A stretch of 64,000 nt of DNA from Ctena decussata. Its lineage: Eukaryota; Mollusca; Bivalvia; Lucinida; Lucinidae. This document shows positions 48,185-57,164 of this stretch, piece by piece. The stretch covers positions 30,588,166 to 30,652,165 of the forward strand of contig OZ022508.1 of the NCBI GenBank assembly GCA_963989385.1, in the 5' to 3' direction. Made by a program: the position numbers and the translations under genes. Position 1 is the stretch's first letter, and every line of letters starts with the position of its first letter. Below the pieces are notes generated by a model. It worked only from the letters and a program-made list of their open reading frames with translations. It was not told where the DNA came from and did no database searches.

Positions 48185-48285
48185 GAGAAATCCTCAGCAG
48201 CAGCTATTGTCGCAGTAGCAGCTGCTGTTGGGAGATCAGCAGCTGCTGTTGGGGACAGCAGCGGCAGCTCGTGATTTGGACCCCT
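48185..48285 (-). repeat. CAGCAGCTGCTG patch, right inverted partner
   Basis: 48257-48280 is the exact inverse of 31749-31772; adjacent CAGCAGCTGCTGTTGGGGA units mirror the left patch. GAATATTC lies about 20 bp outside both. Confidence 0.88.
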
Positions 48286-48299
48286 CTCGAATATTCAGC

Positions 48300-48950
48300 C
48301 TGCAATGCCTGGGCAGTTGCGCAGTCCTACGTGCATCAAAGTAGTCCTTGTTAGCATAAACAACATACAAATATTTCTAAACAAGTAGAGAGAAAACCGA
48401 ATAATCTATTCCTTTAAAGCGGTTTTGTAGGCTGACTGAAACAGTCACAGTGTACATACAACTTGAAGTTCTTTTCAGGCAACGGCACACATTTCAAGAA
48501 CCCTTATAAAGATATTGCCGCCATAATTACAGTATTTCGACTCTCAGACGTTTTATTACACTGGCATGCCTTAAGGTAAGCGACATTGCTTTGGAAATAT
48601 TTATGGCTTCTTGGTGACAGAGAAACTGAGGCAAGTTGGTACTCCAATAGAGTTATGCCAAAGGTACCATACACCACATACTTGAAGTTCTATGCTAAAA
48701 CCCCCCTGAAAACCCTTTAAAAACCTGAAAACCCTTAAGCTTGACGCAGTATATAGGTAAGAAATGGCTCACAGCCTGGATGTTTAGCGGCAGCATTGAA
48801 ATATATATAATAGCATAAAACTTCAAGCGCCTGTGCATACACCTGCTTAGAAAGGGACATGAATAAAGGCCTAGAGATACTTTCAGAGAACGAGCTAGCC
48901 TCACGATGACCCGGTGGTGTCACTTTGTTTTTTTTTTTTTTGAATCATGC
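48300..48950. other. No recognised feature
   Basis: Contains short AAAACCCTT(AA) repeats near 48698-48740 and a T-run at 48928-48940. Confidence 0.35.
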
Positions 48951-48959
48951 ATGATCTAA

Positions 48960-49490
48960 AAAATGCGGAAAAGGGGTACTTTTTCATGCCAAAACGAGTA
49001 CCGTGTTTTCAGGAAAAGGGCGTATTTTAAAAAAAAATCTGTCTCAGCGTTTTTCATTAAAAAGGGTCTTGTCTATCGGCGCGTTTTTGGGGTACCCAAT
49101 ACGATTAATCTCCGCGTTTATGGTATTCCGTCTGTCTAACGAAAACCATTCTGCAACCATTCTAGCGAAACCAGTCAGATTTTCATAAAACGGGTTTTTA
49201 TTAGACAATAATGTAGTAAATTGACCAATGAGCGATGAAGGGAAGTAATAAGGCAACAATATGTCCTTGTTTTGCGATAAAGGGAGGATAGTAAGGCAAA
49301 AGTATGTCCTTGCTTTTGCGATAAAAGGGGATTATTACACCATAGAATATTCTCGTTTTTGCTGTAAAAGGGGAGGAATGACTCCCTGGTGTCGTCGTTT
49401 TTTCGATAACAGGGGGGGGGGGGGGGTAAAAAAGCAGCAGCAAGTCCTTGTTTTGCGACAATAAAAGAAGGGGGGGTGGGGGTTCTTTCA
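48960..49490 (+). repeat. Degenerate short tandem repeats with long G-runs
   Basis: Variants of GTCCTTGTTTTGCGATAAAG and GTTTTTGCTGTAAAAGGGGA recur every 45-60 bp between 49205 and 49460. A G-run of about 15 lies at 49410-49427 and another G-rich run at 49470-49485. No coding signal. Confidence 0.7.
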
Positions 49491-49800
49491 AAAACCTGGA
49501 ACGCGCATGGGTACAAAGTTTCTAAAGTAAGTGACACCGCCGGGCACGATGATGCTGAAGAACAAAGTCTTGTTAAAGTATTGGTCAGCTGTGATAAGAA
49601 CAAAAATTATATTGAGACACACCCAAACAGTGAAATCCTCGAATCAACCTGTGGTTTTGTCACGTTTGGTAGTAACTCTTTTCTAATCATGACGAATCTG
49701 TTGAAAACAAAGAAAGAACAAATACGTGTGTGCTTTTGTGCAGGCTCGACTGAGTATTGGCTGGTTGCAAATGCTCTAAATTAGCAGTGCCCTATTAAAT
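49491..49800. other. Unassigned; 102-codon ORF without recognised domain
   Basis: A plus-strand frame at 49476-49784 stays open but begins in the G-rich repeat and shows no family motif. Confidence 0.3.
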
Positions 49801-49802
49801 TT

Positions 49803-49938
49803 GTAGTGAATGGGTATAAATACCTCTACTAGCGCCTTGCTGTAGAAGCATGCTTTTATGGCGACGTGGTTAGGTGGTGGACTGTTGTTGCTAGTTAAGC
49901 AACGTTTGGCTCGGTTAGTGCCTGGATGGGTGACCCAG
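49803..49938 (+). repeat. 5S-rRNA-like Pol III repeat, unit 1 (left part)
   Basis: GTTAAGCAACGTTTGGCTCG, then GTTAGTGCCTGGATGGGTGA and CC, closely follows the internal part of 5S rRNA, including the C-box-like GGATGGGTGACC. A tRNA A-box-like GTGGTTAGGTGG lies 5' of it and TATAAATACC at 49815-49824. The 3' part (5S-like CCAGGTG...CTGCA) resumes at 51414 after the Harbinger insertion. Confidence 0.7.
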
Positions 49939-50142
49939 GGGCCGAGTGCACAAAGGAGGCGTAAGCTACGCCGGCGTATGCTACGAACGTCGGCGCAACT
50001 AAGTCAATCTTGCGACTGTATCAAAATCCAAGTGCACGAAGCAGGCGTACATCAGGCGTAGTTGCGACCAGAGTAAGACTAGCGTAGTGCTCTCAAATAA
50101 AATTAGCACGTGTGTTTGATGAATGGTTTTCTTATATGATAT

Positions 50143-50345
50143 GAGCCGCGTTAGGCATAAGGGTTGCTTAGGGCATTTGCGAACAGACAAGACTGAAACC
50201 AGTCTGTGAGTCCGTGATTTAAATAGATCATTCACTTTGTACATGTAAAATCCTTAGGTTCCATGCATAGTTTTCAGACTGTGAGGATGCGCAGGCTGGT
50301 ATGAGCCTCTGATGTTCGCATATGGCATATGCACCTTTTTGCATG
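50143..50345. repeat. Worn GAGCCGCG-type MITE inside Harbinger
   Basis: ATGAGCCGCGTTAGGCATAA at the left, GATGCGCAGGCTGGTATGAG and TTCGCATATGGCATATGCAC at the right. Resembles bivalve MITEs related to, but distinct from, the eight-copy family. Confidence 0.4.
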
Positions 50346-50551
50346 TTATGAATCAATCATAAATCTGAACGACATATTTCAATTTTTGTGTTTTTTTTTT
50401 TCCCTTTAAAACTAATGTTCATTATAACACTTTCAAACGTGCATGTGCTTTTGAGTTAAACGTATATGAAATATTGAAATTGTTGGCGATTTATAATGAC
50501 AATTCTGAGATTCTAATTTCCAATTTTTCTAATGTGTCCACGTCAAGAATA

Positions 50552-50699
50552 ATAAAAAAAATGGGAAGAAAAACAGTCCGCAGTAAATGCAATTGGGAAG
50601 CAGCAGCGGACTCTGAAAGAGATCAAGCATAAATGGAAAGACCTGCTTTCTAGAGCAAAGGAGGACTACTCCAACAAAAAGTATCCTCATACTGGGGGT
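50552..50699 (+). pseudogene. Myb/SANT-like DNA-binding domain fragment (Harbinger ORF2)
   Basis: One frame reads WEEKQSAVNAIGKQQRTLKE then IKHKWKDLLSRAKEDYSNKK and YPHTGGG. This is the central and distal part of a Myb/SANT-like (Myb_DNA-bind_5 type) domain with the KKWxDL-like helix and the terminal TGGG turn common in this family. Stop codons lie just upstream and a SINE interrupts it right after TGGG. In Harbinger elements such a protein partners the transposase in DNA binding and nuclear import; here it is only about 47 residues and cannot be functional. Confidence 0.82.
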
Positions 50700-50704
50700 G
50701 GTAA

Positions 50705-50955
50705 TGTTTTGTTGCTTTACGTCCACGGTAAACGGCTATGGTCGTGTCGGGACGGTCAGTTAACCCAACCACACTCTTCCTGGACAGGCTTAGACCTCCT
50801 AAGCGGTTAACCAGTACTAAGTGCGTATACTTTCGCCAGTCACTGACAACTGCCCATCTTGAATCAGCGGAAGGAGAAACGAAAACATGTTTCCAGACCG
50901 GGTATCGAACCCAGGACCTCTGACTTATTAGTCAGATGCGCTACGCGACCCGGCT
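50705..50955 (-). repeat. tRNA-derived SINE, copy 2
   Basis: Minus-strand head GCCGGGTCGCGTAGCGCATC with an anticodon-like arm CTGACTAATAAGTCAG and an exact B box GGTTCGATACC. Body shared with 1141-1412; 3' end CGTGGACGTAAAGCAACAAA. The A-box region is shortened compared with copy 1. Inserted between the two gene fragments of Harbinger. Confidence 0.8.
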
Positions 50956-51136
50956 AAAGGAAGCAACCACTTGCCAAAAATCTCAAGCCCATAAAGGTCT
51001 TGATTTCGGCTGGAATAGCATACGCGCGTCGAGTTTGATGTTCTATGTCTGGTCGCAGCTCACCTATCAGTTCAGGCAGCCAATGGCGTGGCAAACGAAA
51101 CCGTTCATATAGATCTACATCATTATATGTATCCAA
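50954..51136 (-). pseudogene. HARBI1-like transposase N-terminal fragment
   Basis: The minus-strand frame reads MDTYNDVDLYERFRLPRHWL, PELIGELRPDIEHQTRRAYA, then IPAEIKTFMGLRFLASGCFL. This matches the N-terminal region of HARBI1-type nucleases (family pattern RFR...L...L.P.L...T.R..A....ALRFLATGSF). The catalytic DDE region is absent; the frame runs directly into the SINE. Dead remnant of the Harbinger transposase, convergent with the Myb-like fragment. Confidence 0.85.
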
Positions 51137-51413
51137 AGGATTTGTTCTGTCTCTGATTATCCTGTCTCTCTTTAAAACCCTTCTACATGTATATCACAAA
51201 TTGTGCATCCAATGTAACATTCTGGCCATGTAATTTAAAATGAACACCTTACGCCAATGTTAAGTCTACTATAAAGCAGACGTGAGTTTTAAAGCGATTT
51301 TACGACTAAGTTTACGACACGCCTCGGTTGTGCACACGGATTAAATTTCTGCGACAACTTTACGACGAACGTACGTCGAGCGTACGCTTACGTCTGCTTT
51401 GTGCACTCGGCCC

Positions 51414-51539
51414 CAGAGGTGATTTGGGTGGTTTCAGGTGTCCTGCAATGGTGTCAGAAGTGTAAAAACGAGCACACGGAGCACTACTTCCTGCCGATTG
51501 AGATAGCCATCCGGTATTCGAGAAAAAGGAGGGAGTAGT
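51414..51539 (+). repeat. 5S-like repeat unit 1, right part and spacer
   Basis: CAGAGGTGATTTGGGTGGTT then TCAGGTGTCCTGCAATGG continues the unit broken at 49938. The joined unit with spacer is about 259 bp long before unit 2 starts. Confidence 0.7.
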
Positions 51540-51705
51540 GTAGTGAATTGGTATAAATACCTCTACTAGCGCCTTGCTGTAGAAGCATGCTTTTATGGCG
51601 ACGTGGTTAGAGTGGTTGACTGTTGTTGCTAGCAACGTTTGGCTCGGTTAGTGCATGGATGGGTGACCCAGATGATTTGAGTGGTTCCAGGTGTACTGCA
51701 AATTT
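51540..51705 (+). repeat. 5S-rRNA-like Pol III repeat, unit 2 (uninterrupted)
   Basis: GTATAAATACCTCTACTAGC and on through GTGGTTAGAGTGGTTGACTG, GCAACGTTTGGCTCGGTTAG, TGCATGGATGGGTGACCCAG, ATGATTTGAGTGGTTCCAGG and TGTACTGC. About 110 nt from the A-box-like part to the end, close to 5S size, but the 5' half does not match 5S. It is the empty-site counterpart of the Harbinger insertion. Could be a 5S-derived SINE or a 5S pseudogene dimer. Confidence 0.7.
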
Positions 51706-51918
51706 CTTAAAGAACTTTTTTTATATCTAATGTTTACTGCATATACATTAACTTTGTATTTACGCCTATGAAAAGCCATTGTTGCTGTTGACAGTTGTTT
51801 TTGTTCCAATTATCGTAACGATGGACTCCTAGAGGCTCAGCCTCAGCGAAACGAATGCAGTTGATAGTACACAGCAAGTTGTGGTAAGTAAACAGTAAAG
51901 CGAGTAAACAAAAGACAG

Positions 51919-52154
51919 GCCCCGAGGTTGTAAAATTCATGCTCAACTCAGCTGAGCATAAAATTTTCTCTGCTGATAGATATGAAAATGCAAACTGATG
52001 TTGGCTTTTTCATATTCATAAGCAGAGAAACTTGTATACTCAGCCAAACTGAGCAAGAAATCAACTGTACTTATCAGTAATTTGCTATTAATTAGCAGGT
52101 AAAATTTCATGCTCAACTCAGCTGAGCCTGAAAAAAGATTTATAACCGCGGGGC
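51919..52154. mobile_element. MITE with GCCCCG termini and CAGCTGAG hairpins, copy 1
   Basis: GCCCCGAGGTTGTAAAA at the left and the inverse of TTATAACCGCGGGGC at the right. Inside: TCAACTCAGCTGAGC near both ends and the palindrome around AAAATGCAAACTGATG. Copy 2 at 56253-56495. Confidence 0.82.
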
Positions 52155-52230
52155 TTGGACGCAGTACATAGTAAACAGTAAAAACGTGCTCTTGCAAATG
52201 GGCAAAGTAAATGTCGCAGAAGACATAACT

Positions 52231-52476
52231 GAGCCGCGACACGAGAAAACGAGAAAACCAACAAAGTGGTTGTGCACCCAGCGCAGCCTCAGATCAGCCT
52301 GGGCATCCGCCCAGACTGATCAGAGTCTTCGGTGTCCGCATAGAGGTAGCTTAGGCCCTTAGCTGAATTTTAAGCGCATAACAAAGACTCTGATCAGACT
52401 GGGCGGATGCCCAGGCTGTTCTGAGTCTTTGGTGGGCGCGCATGCCACGTTGTTGGTTTTGTCGTGTCGCGGTTCA
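52231..52476. mobile_element. Palindromic MITE GAGCCGCGACACGA, copy 5
   Basis: Full palindrome; 10-bp internal duplication at the left arm (GAGAAAACGAGAAAACC). Confidence 0.92.
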
Positions 52477-52479
52477 TAC

Positions 52480-52960
52480 GTAGTAACCACTTGACACGAT
52501 ATGGAGTTCAATACTTTTCGTTTCGCGGCTGCCAAACAATCCTAAATGACGGTTGGATACTTTAATTCGCACATGTTCGACATTCAAGATGGCCACTGTC
52601 AACTTACTTTGGTATTGCAGACGCACTATTTGAAACAGTGAAATTTGACGAAATCATATACATGTACAACTCAAACAAAAATCTCAATCCAAATTTTATA
52701 AATGCAAATATTCCTCGAAATTAACAAATGCAAATGAAATCTCATATAGCAAAAAATAAAAACGTCCTTCAAATTTTTTTCTGCAAAGGAGCGGTCACAT
52801 TATCTGATTGTGAAACAGTATCCAATTTGACTAAATATAATGTCCGACAAACTGTTCTCAATAATTGATGGCGACATAAACTGGAAAACCCCATTGCCCT
52901 CCCAGTGTTATATATCTCTACGTCAATCTTTTTTGTACATTATTATTGTATTTTATATCT
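52480..52960. other. No recognised feature
   Basis: AT-rich spacer. Confidence 0.4.
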
Positions 52961-52966
52961 CTTGTT

Positions 52967-53099
52967 TGACGATATAAAGGAATGGACAGAGGTGGATTTT
53001 GCTTGCTCAACTAGGGCAGCTGAAGACAGGACTAGGTGGAAAGGGATTGTTGTAAAGTCAACTGTGGTGCCCCAACGACCTCACAAGGTTGTGAGATAG
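52967..53099 (+). pseudogene. LINE C-terminal tail fragment 2
   Basis: LFDDIKEWTEVDFACSTRAA then EDRTRWKGIVVKSTVVPQRP and HKVVR before TAG. Matches the conserved C-terminus of RTE-like LINE proteins (NIKEWTGM...AEDR.RWK.IV...VPQRP). Better preserved than 25630-25862. Severely 5'-truncated, as is usual for LINE copies. Confidence 0.78.
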
Positions 53100-53194
53100 A
53101 CTAGACTCATCTCTTTTGTATAGTTTCTTCATTGTACATGATCATGACGGGCCAGATTTACATTTTTGAGTTTCTCACCATAAAGTGTTGATTT

Positions 53195-53232
53195 TTTTTG
53201 GGGTGGGGGTGGGGGGTGGGGAGGAGGTCATT
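53195..53232 (+). repeat. G-quadruplex-prone G-rich tract
   Basis: GGGGTGGGGGTGGGGGG then TGGGGAGGAGG: four G-runs of at least four separated by single T. Confidence 0.9.
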
Positions 53233-53239
53233 TAACTGG

Positions 53240-53985
53240 CAACTAAAATGGCCTACTTCAATATCATAAACTTTATTATATAGCAACAATATAATGCACA
53301 TGTTTAAGGGTTCCGTGCCCATTCGTTATCCCGCTTTTGCGCACATTTATAACTGAATGAGAAAGGTTTTATCACCCCCCCCTCTCTCTCTCTCAAAATA
53401 TTTCCTAGTTTTAGCGGCTCATCGGCTTATCATCTTGTCATGGAACGTTAATGTAGAACCGCTTTTTGTAATGATTTGTGCTAATAGCGGAGCACTCTGG
53501 CCTTTCTGTAGCATAAAACAGAGATAAGGTAACAAAAAAAAAAAAAAAAAAAAAACATGCATCTTTGCAACTTTAAAACGGGCGACAATCAGGTCAAAAG
53601 TCTCTTGACTTTAGCAGGAAGAGCTAACAGTGCCGGTTTAAAGACAAACATTAGTAGATAAATTAAACAAATTGTGTTGTTTTGCTGCAAAAATCAAGAC
53701 TTTGACCTTTTTTCTTTACTTAAATGACATATTTGCAATTCGTATCCAATCGATCCATGCGATAATGTTGGTAAATTGACACAAAATAGAATCATTTTTC
53801 TAGCTACATTCCCTCATGATTACCATAATCGGCCACAAGTGAGGCTCGATTAACCCATTTATGCCCAGTGGACTGATCTACCCTTATCAAATGGATGGGT
53901 CCATTTGTCATTTCAGGGGTATCTGGTTTAGTTCATTCTTATCATTTTAATTTTATTTTAAGGAGAAACATCTATTTGTCTTATG
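53240..53985. other. No recognised gene; poly-A tract
   Basis: A-run at about 53534-53554 and a CT-rich microsatellite at 53377-53395. No domain recognised. Confidence 0.4.
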
Positions 53986-53993
53986 CTAACAGT

Positions 53994-54152
53994 GAGTGAG
54001 TGAACTCGGGTTTAACGTCCCGACAACAACTAGGTCATGCGGAGACGGGACCTCGGTTTAAAGTCTCATCCAAAAGACCGGAGAAGCGCGGGATCGATCT
54101 TGCGATCCCTGGATAGGTAGTCCAGCGCGTTATCTACTTCACTGCCGCCGCT
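53994..54152 (-). repeat. tRNA-derived SINE with 14-bp TSD
   Basis: On minus: head GGCAGTGAAGTAGATAACGC with A-box-like TAGATAACGCGCTGG, B-box-like AGATCGATCCC, and 3' end GGGACGTTAAACCCGAGTTC followed by (ACTC)n. Flanks TTATGC(T/A)AACAGTG occur on both sides (about 53981-53994 and 54155-54168), one mismatch. Confidence 0.85.
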
Positions 54153-54502
54153 CCTTATGCAAACAGTGTACACCCTGAGCCTGTTCCTGGCGGAACATAC
54201 GGATGTTACCATCATACCTTAAAACGGTTATCTGCTAAATACCCTACATGAGAAACAAATTATCATAGAGCCTCACTTCTTTTCAGATTTTGATTATATG
54301 GCGTTGACCTATTTTCGGGAAAGGTAAACGATGGCTCATTATAACCTCTCGTATCTGGCGCATGGACTTATGGGTATCATCCGGTTTTGGACAAAAATGG
54401 CGGACGAATCTTGAACAAATAGCTGCCGAAATTATCCAAATGGATTATCCCAGCTTTACCCGAGAGAAATCTGAAGGTGCAAACTATTTGACACAAGTAA
54501 TA

Positions 54503-54597
54503 GTTATGCAATTGTTTGTCCGCCTGTACGAGGAGATAATCCACGAGCTTTAGCGAGTGTATTATCTCCCGTACAGGTGGACAAACCATTGTATAAC
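54503..54597. repeat. Long hairpin, about 37-bp arms
   Basis: GTTTGTCCGCCTGTACG then AGGAGATAAT against its inverse ATTATCTCCCGTACAGGTGG. The 20-nt loop (CACGAGCTTTAGCGAGTG) is partly self-complementary. Confidence 0.92.
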
Positions 54598-54601
54598 AAT
54601 T

Positions 54602-54685
54602 TTATACCACCCTTACCAGTGTAGACCTTGCTCACTGCGAAATAATTTGTGTTAAAGTTGGCTTTTTCTGGTAAGGGTGGTATAA
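54602..54685. repeat. Adjacent hairpin, perfect 18-bp arms
   Basis: TTATACCACCCTTACCAG at 54602-54619 and its exact inverse at 54668-54685, directly after the previous hairpin. Confidence 0.95.
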
Positions 54686-54730
54686 GTGGCTATGACCCTT
54701 ATGGCAATTTTGTCTGCTAAAACTACAAAT

Positions 54731-54966
54731 AAGCCGCGACGCGAGAAAACCAACAATGTGGTCGTGCGTTCAGCGCAGACTCAGATCAGCCTGGGCATCC
54801 GCCCAGTCTGATCAGAGTCTTCGCTGTCCGCATGAAGGTAGCTTAGTCCCTTAGCTACCCTTAAAGCTGTTAGCGAAGAGTCTAATCAGACTGGGTGGAT
54901 GCTAAGGCTGATCCGAGTCTGCGCTGGGCGCACAACCACATTGTTGGTTTTCTCGTGTCGCGGCTC
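54731..54966. mobile_element. Palindromic MITE GAGCCGCGACACGA, copy 6
   Basis: Starts AAGCCGCGACGCGAGAAAAC, ends GTGTCGCGGCTC. AAAT occurs just outside both ends. Confidence 0.92.
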
Positions 54967-55460
54967 AAATATATGACAAAGACGAAAAGCCTGAAGAATC
55001 TCTGACCGTGTCAATAATTTATACACGCTTGACACACATCATATATATTCCATTGTCTGACAAACGCCAGAAGCCTTAAAAGACCGGACTCTTGGGACCT
55101 GATATTGTTGAAGCCAGTGATTGCTTACGTTATTCGAGAAGAAATGTTGATGCTAAGCAAATATCATGAGACAAAAAGGACGCGGTCTGTTATAGCTTTT
55201 GTACACAAGCAATCTTTTATATTTTCCTTGTTCTCATTTCTTTAATCGATATTTGCTTATATACAAACAGGGAACTGTCTTAAGAGTATGGGTACATATT
55301 CATGCGTATCCGACAGTCAAATGGAAAAACAACAATATCTATGACTTTCCGTTTGCTTTTACAGATCAAAAACGGCAAAGTTCACCCAAATGAGAACTAC
55401 ATTAAAAAGGAAAGAAAATTTGCTCGGGTGAGAAGGGCGGATTATTTTATTCGATAACAA
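54967..55460. other. No recognised feature
   Basis: Spacer; no repeat or domain recognised. Confidence 0.4.
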
Positions 55461-55465
55461 AAATA

Positions 55466-56040
55466 GAAAGGGGGGGGGGGCGGTATCAATAAGGTGGGTT
55501 TTCTGCATCCTACCAAAGTTTTCTTTTTTTAACTGATGGTATACTCCAATGTGTCTAGTTGTGAAATTGTGAAATTCTGGTCACATCATCCGAATGTCCT
55601 GGTCAGGGTGCTTCCTAGACATGAATTTGATGACAACTGGTCTGTTTATTTAACAATAAGGCCAAGAAATATTGAAAATTGAGGACAAAAATATAAAAAA
55701 ATGCTGAATGTCAAAGGAAGTCTTTTTTGACAACATCTGTTCAAATTAAACCAAATAAAATGATATGGAAATATAGTTTAGATGTTCTGTTAATCATTTT
55801 ATCAAATCCTGTCTGTCTGATGTACTCTTCTACCAAATGGGAATGTTTTTACAAGACAGGCTAAAACCATGTTGGATTACCCCACCCACTTCTGTGGACC
55901 ATAGCTCAGTAAGTAGGGCTTTCCGACCAAAGTCACATATGATCCAATAAACTAGACACATTGAAGTATACCATCAGTTAAAAAAAGAAAACTTTAGTAG
56001 GATGCAGAAAACCCACCTTATTGATACCCCCCCCCTTTCC
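55466..56040. mobile_element. Foldback element with about 90-bp inverted arms
   Basis: Left arm (about 55468-55560) runs from the G-run through CGGTATCAATAAGGTGGG to CCAATGTGTCTAGTT. The right arm (55951-56038) is its inverse with only a few mismatches and ends in the complementary C-run. The 390-bp interior has no recognised ORF. Boundaries are blurred by the G/C homopolymers; no target duplication is resolved. Confidence 0.9.
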
Positions 56041-56252
56041 AAAACGATGGATCTTTTAGATGAAAAAAGCACATCAAATAAAGAAAAAGAAGCTGTTGTC
56101 CAGCTCGTTTCTGGTCTCTTCAAGAGCGAAACATTGCCAATGTCTCCTGTATCACTGTTTCTGCGTAAGTCTATTTTTGAAAGCCAGTTGCAACAGAGAC
56201 CTTCGACACGTGACGAAGAAATATGTGAATGTCTCTAAAATTTCGGATAACA

Positions 56253-56495
56253 GCCCGAGGTTATAAAACTCTTCCATGCTCAACTTAGCTGAGCTTGAAA
56301 ATTTCTCTGCTGATAAATATGAAAATGCCAACTAATGTTGGCATTTTTCATAATTATTAGCAGAGAAAATATCGTACTCAGCAAAACTGAGCAAGAAAAC
56401 AACTGTACTGTACTTATCAGCAATTTGCTATTTATTAGCGGATAAAACTTCATGCTCAGCTGAGTTGAGCATGGAAATAATTCTGTGTTTAAGGG
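56253..56495. mobile_element. MITE with GCCCCG termini, copy 2
   Basis: GCCCGAGGTTATAAAACTC, then GCTCAACTTAGCTGAGC, ATGCCAACTAATGTTGGCAT and ATGCTCAGCTGAGTTGAGC. Right terminus worn compared with copy 1. Confidence 0.8.
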
Positions 56496-56544
56496 AGGCA
56501 GGTCTTCCATTTTCATTTTACCCCCTTTCTCAAAAGATTACCCA

Positions 56545-56645
56545 GCAGGCACACAAGGTTGAATCAACATTGAATCAACATTGATTCAACGTCATGACGT
56601 TGAATCAAGGTTGATTCAATATTGATTCAACCTTGTGTTCCCAGT
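56545..56645. repeat. GTTGAATCAACG-type palindromic element, copy 2
   Basis: Palindrome CCCAGCAGGCACACAAGG ... TTCAACGTCATGACGTTGAA ... CCTTGTGTTCCCAGTGGG. Best-preserved of three copies. Confidence 0.85.
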
Positions 56646-56944
56646 GGGAAGACTCTATTTTGGAAGGACCTCGGGTCCCTAGAAAAGTAAAATGGATCTC
56701 ACAAAAAGTGTTTCTTTTTGTTCCTGTTTGCCGCGGTACAAATAGTGGTGTACAGACACACGTTAAAGGCTTTTCATAATTCATACATCTAAGTACATCT
56801 AAGTTCCCTATCGCTTTAGCGTCATTAGATAATTGATACAGAGGTAACCGCCTGGTAAAAACAGAGCCTCGAATCAGAACTGGGTGGTTGTGGCATTTCC
56901 AGGGTAACAATTTCATATACAGCACTCTCGTTATCTGACACATT

Positions 56945-57135
56945 GATATTTCAAAATATCCTCTTACATATATAATATCAAAGAATACAGTTCAGATACA
57001 TTTCCAATTTTCCTATACATTTCAACACCGGACATCCCAAAATACTGATTTTTCAATTAAAATTTTCTGGAACCAGAAACTTTACTTTGAGATGAAAGTT
57101 GTTTGAGATGAACATGGATATTGAGATATCGACAG
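56945..57135. mobile_element. Pogo/Tigger-like MITE, copy 3 (fragment)
   Basis: Shares TTTTCTGGAACCAGAAACTT and the end GAGATATCGACAGTTGAC with copies at 25905 and 31081; left end lost. Confidence 0.6.
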
Positions 57136-57164
57136 TTGACACTAGCACAGATGTTGAGTCAGTC

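Larger units (their letters stand above)
49939..51413. mobile_element. Harbinger/PIF DNA transposon, decayed, 1475 bp
   Basis: TIRs GGGCCGAGTGCACAAAG at 49939 and its exact inverse ending at 51413, each followed inward by AG(G/A)CGTAAGC. Flanking 3-bp target duplication CAG (49936-49938, 51414-51416). Harbinger elements make 3-bp duplications, TWA or CWG. It carries a Myb/SANT-like fragment on + and a HARBI1-like fragment on -, the usual two-gene content of the superfamily. A tRNA-derived SINE (50705-50955) lies inside, and a worn MITE-like block (50143-50345). Both genes are fragments. Confidence 0.9.

Noticed and set aside
31720..48285. Calling the whole 16.5-kb interval one giant transposon
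   Set aside because: Only one inverted 24-mer pair supports it; no TSD, no transposase, and the content looks like adjacent satellites. Kept as a finding, not a feature.
50880..50955. Functional tRNA-Ile gene on the minus strand
   Set aside because: Anticodon-like CTAATAA and a perfect B box are present, but arms do not close properly and the sequence runs into a SINE body.
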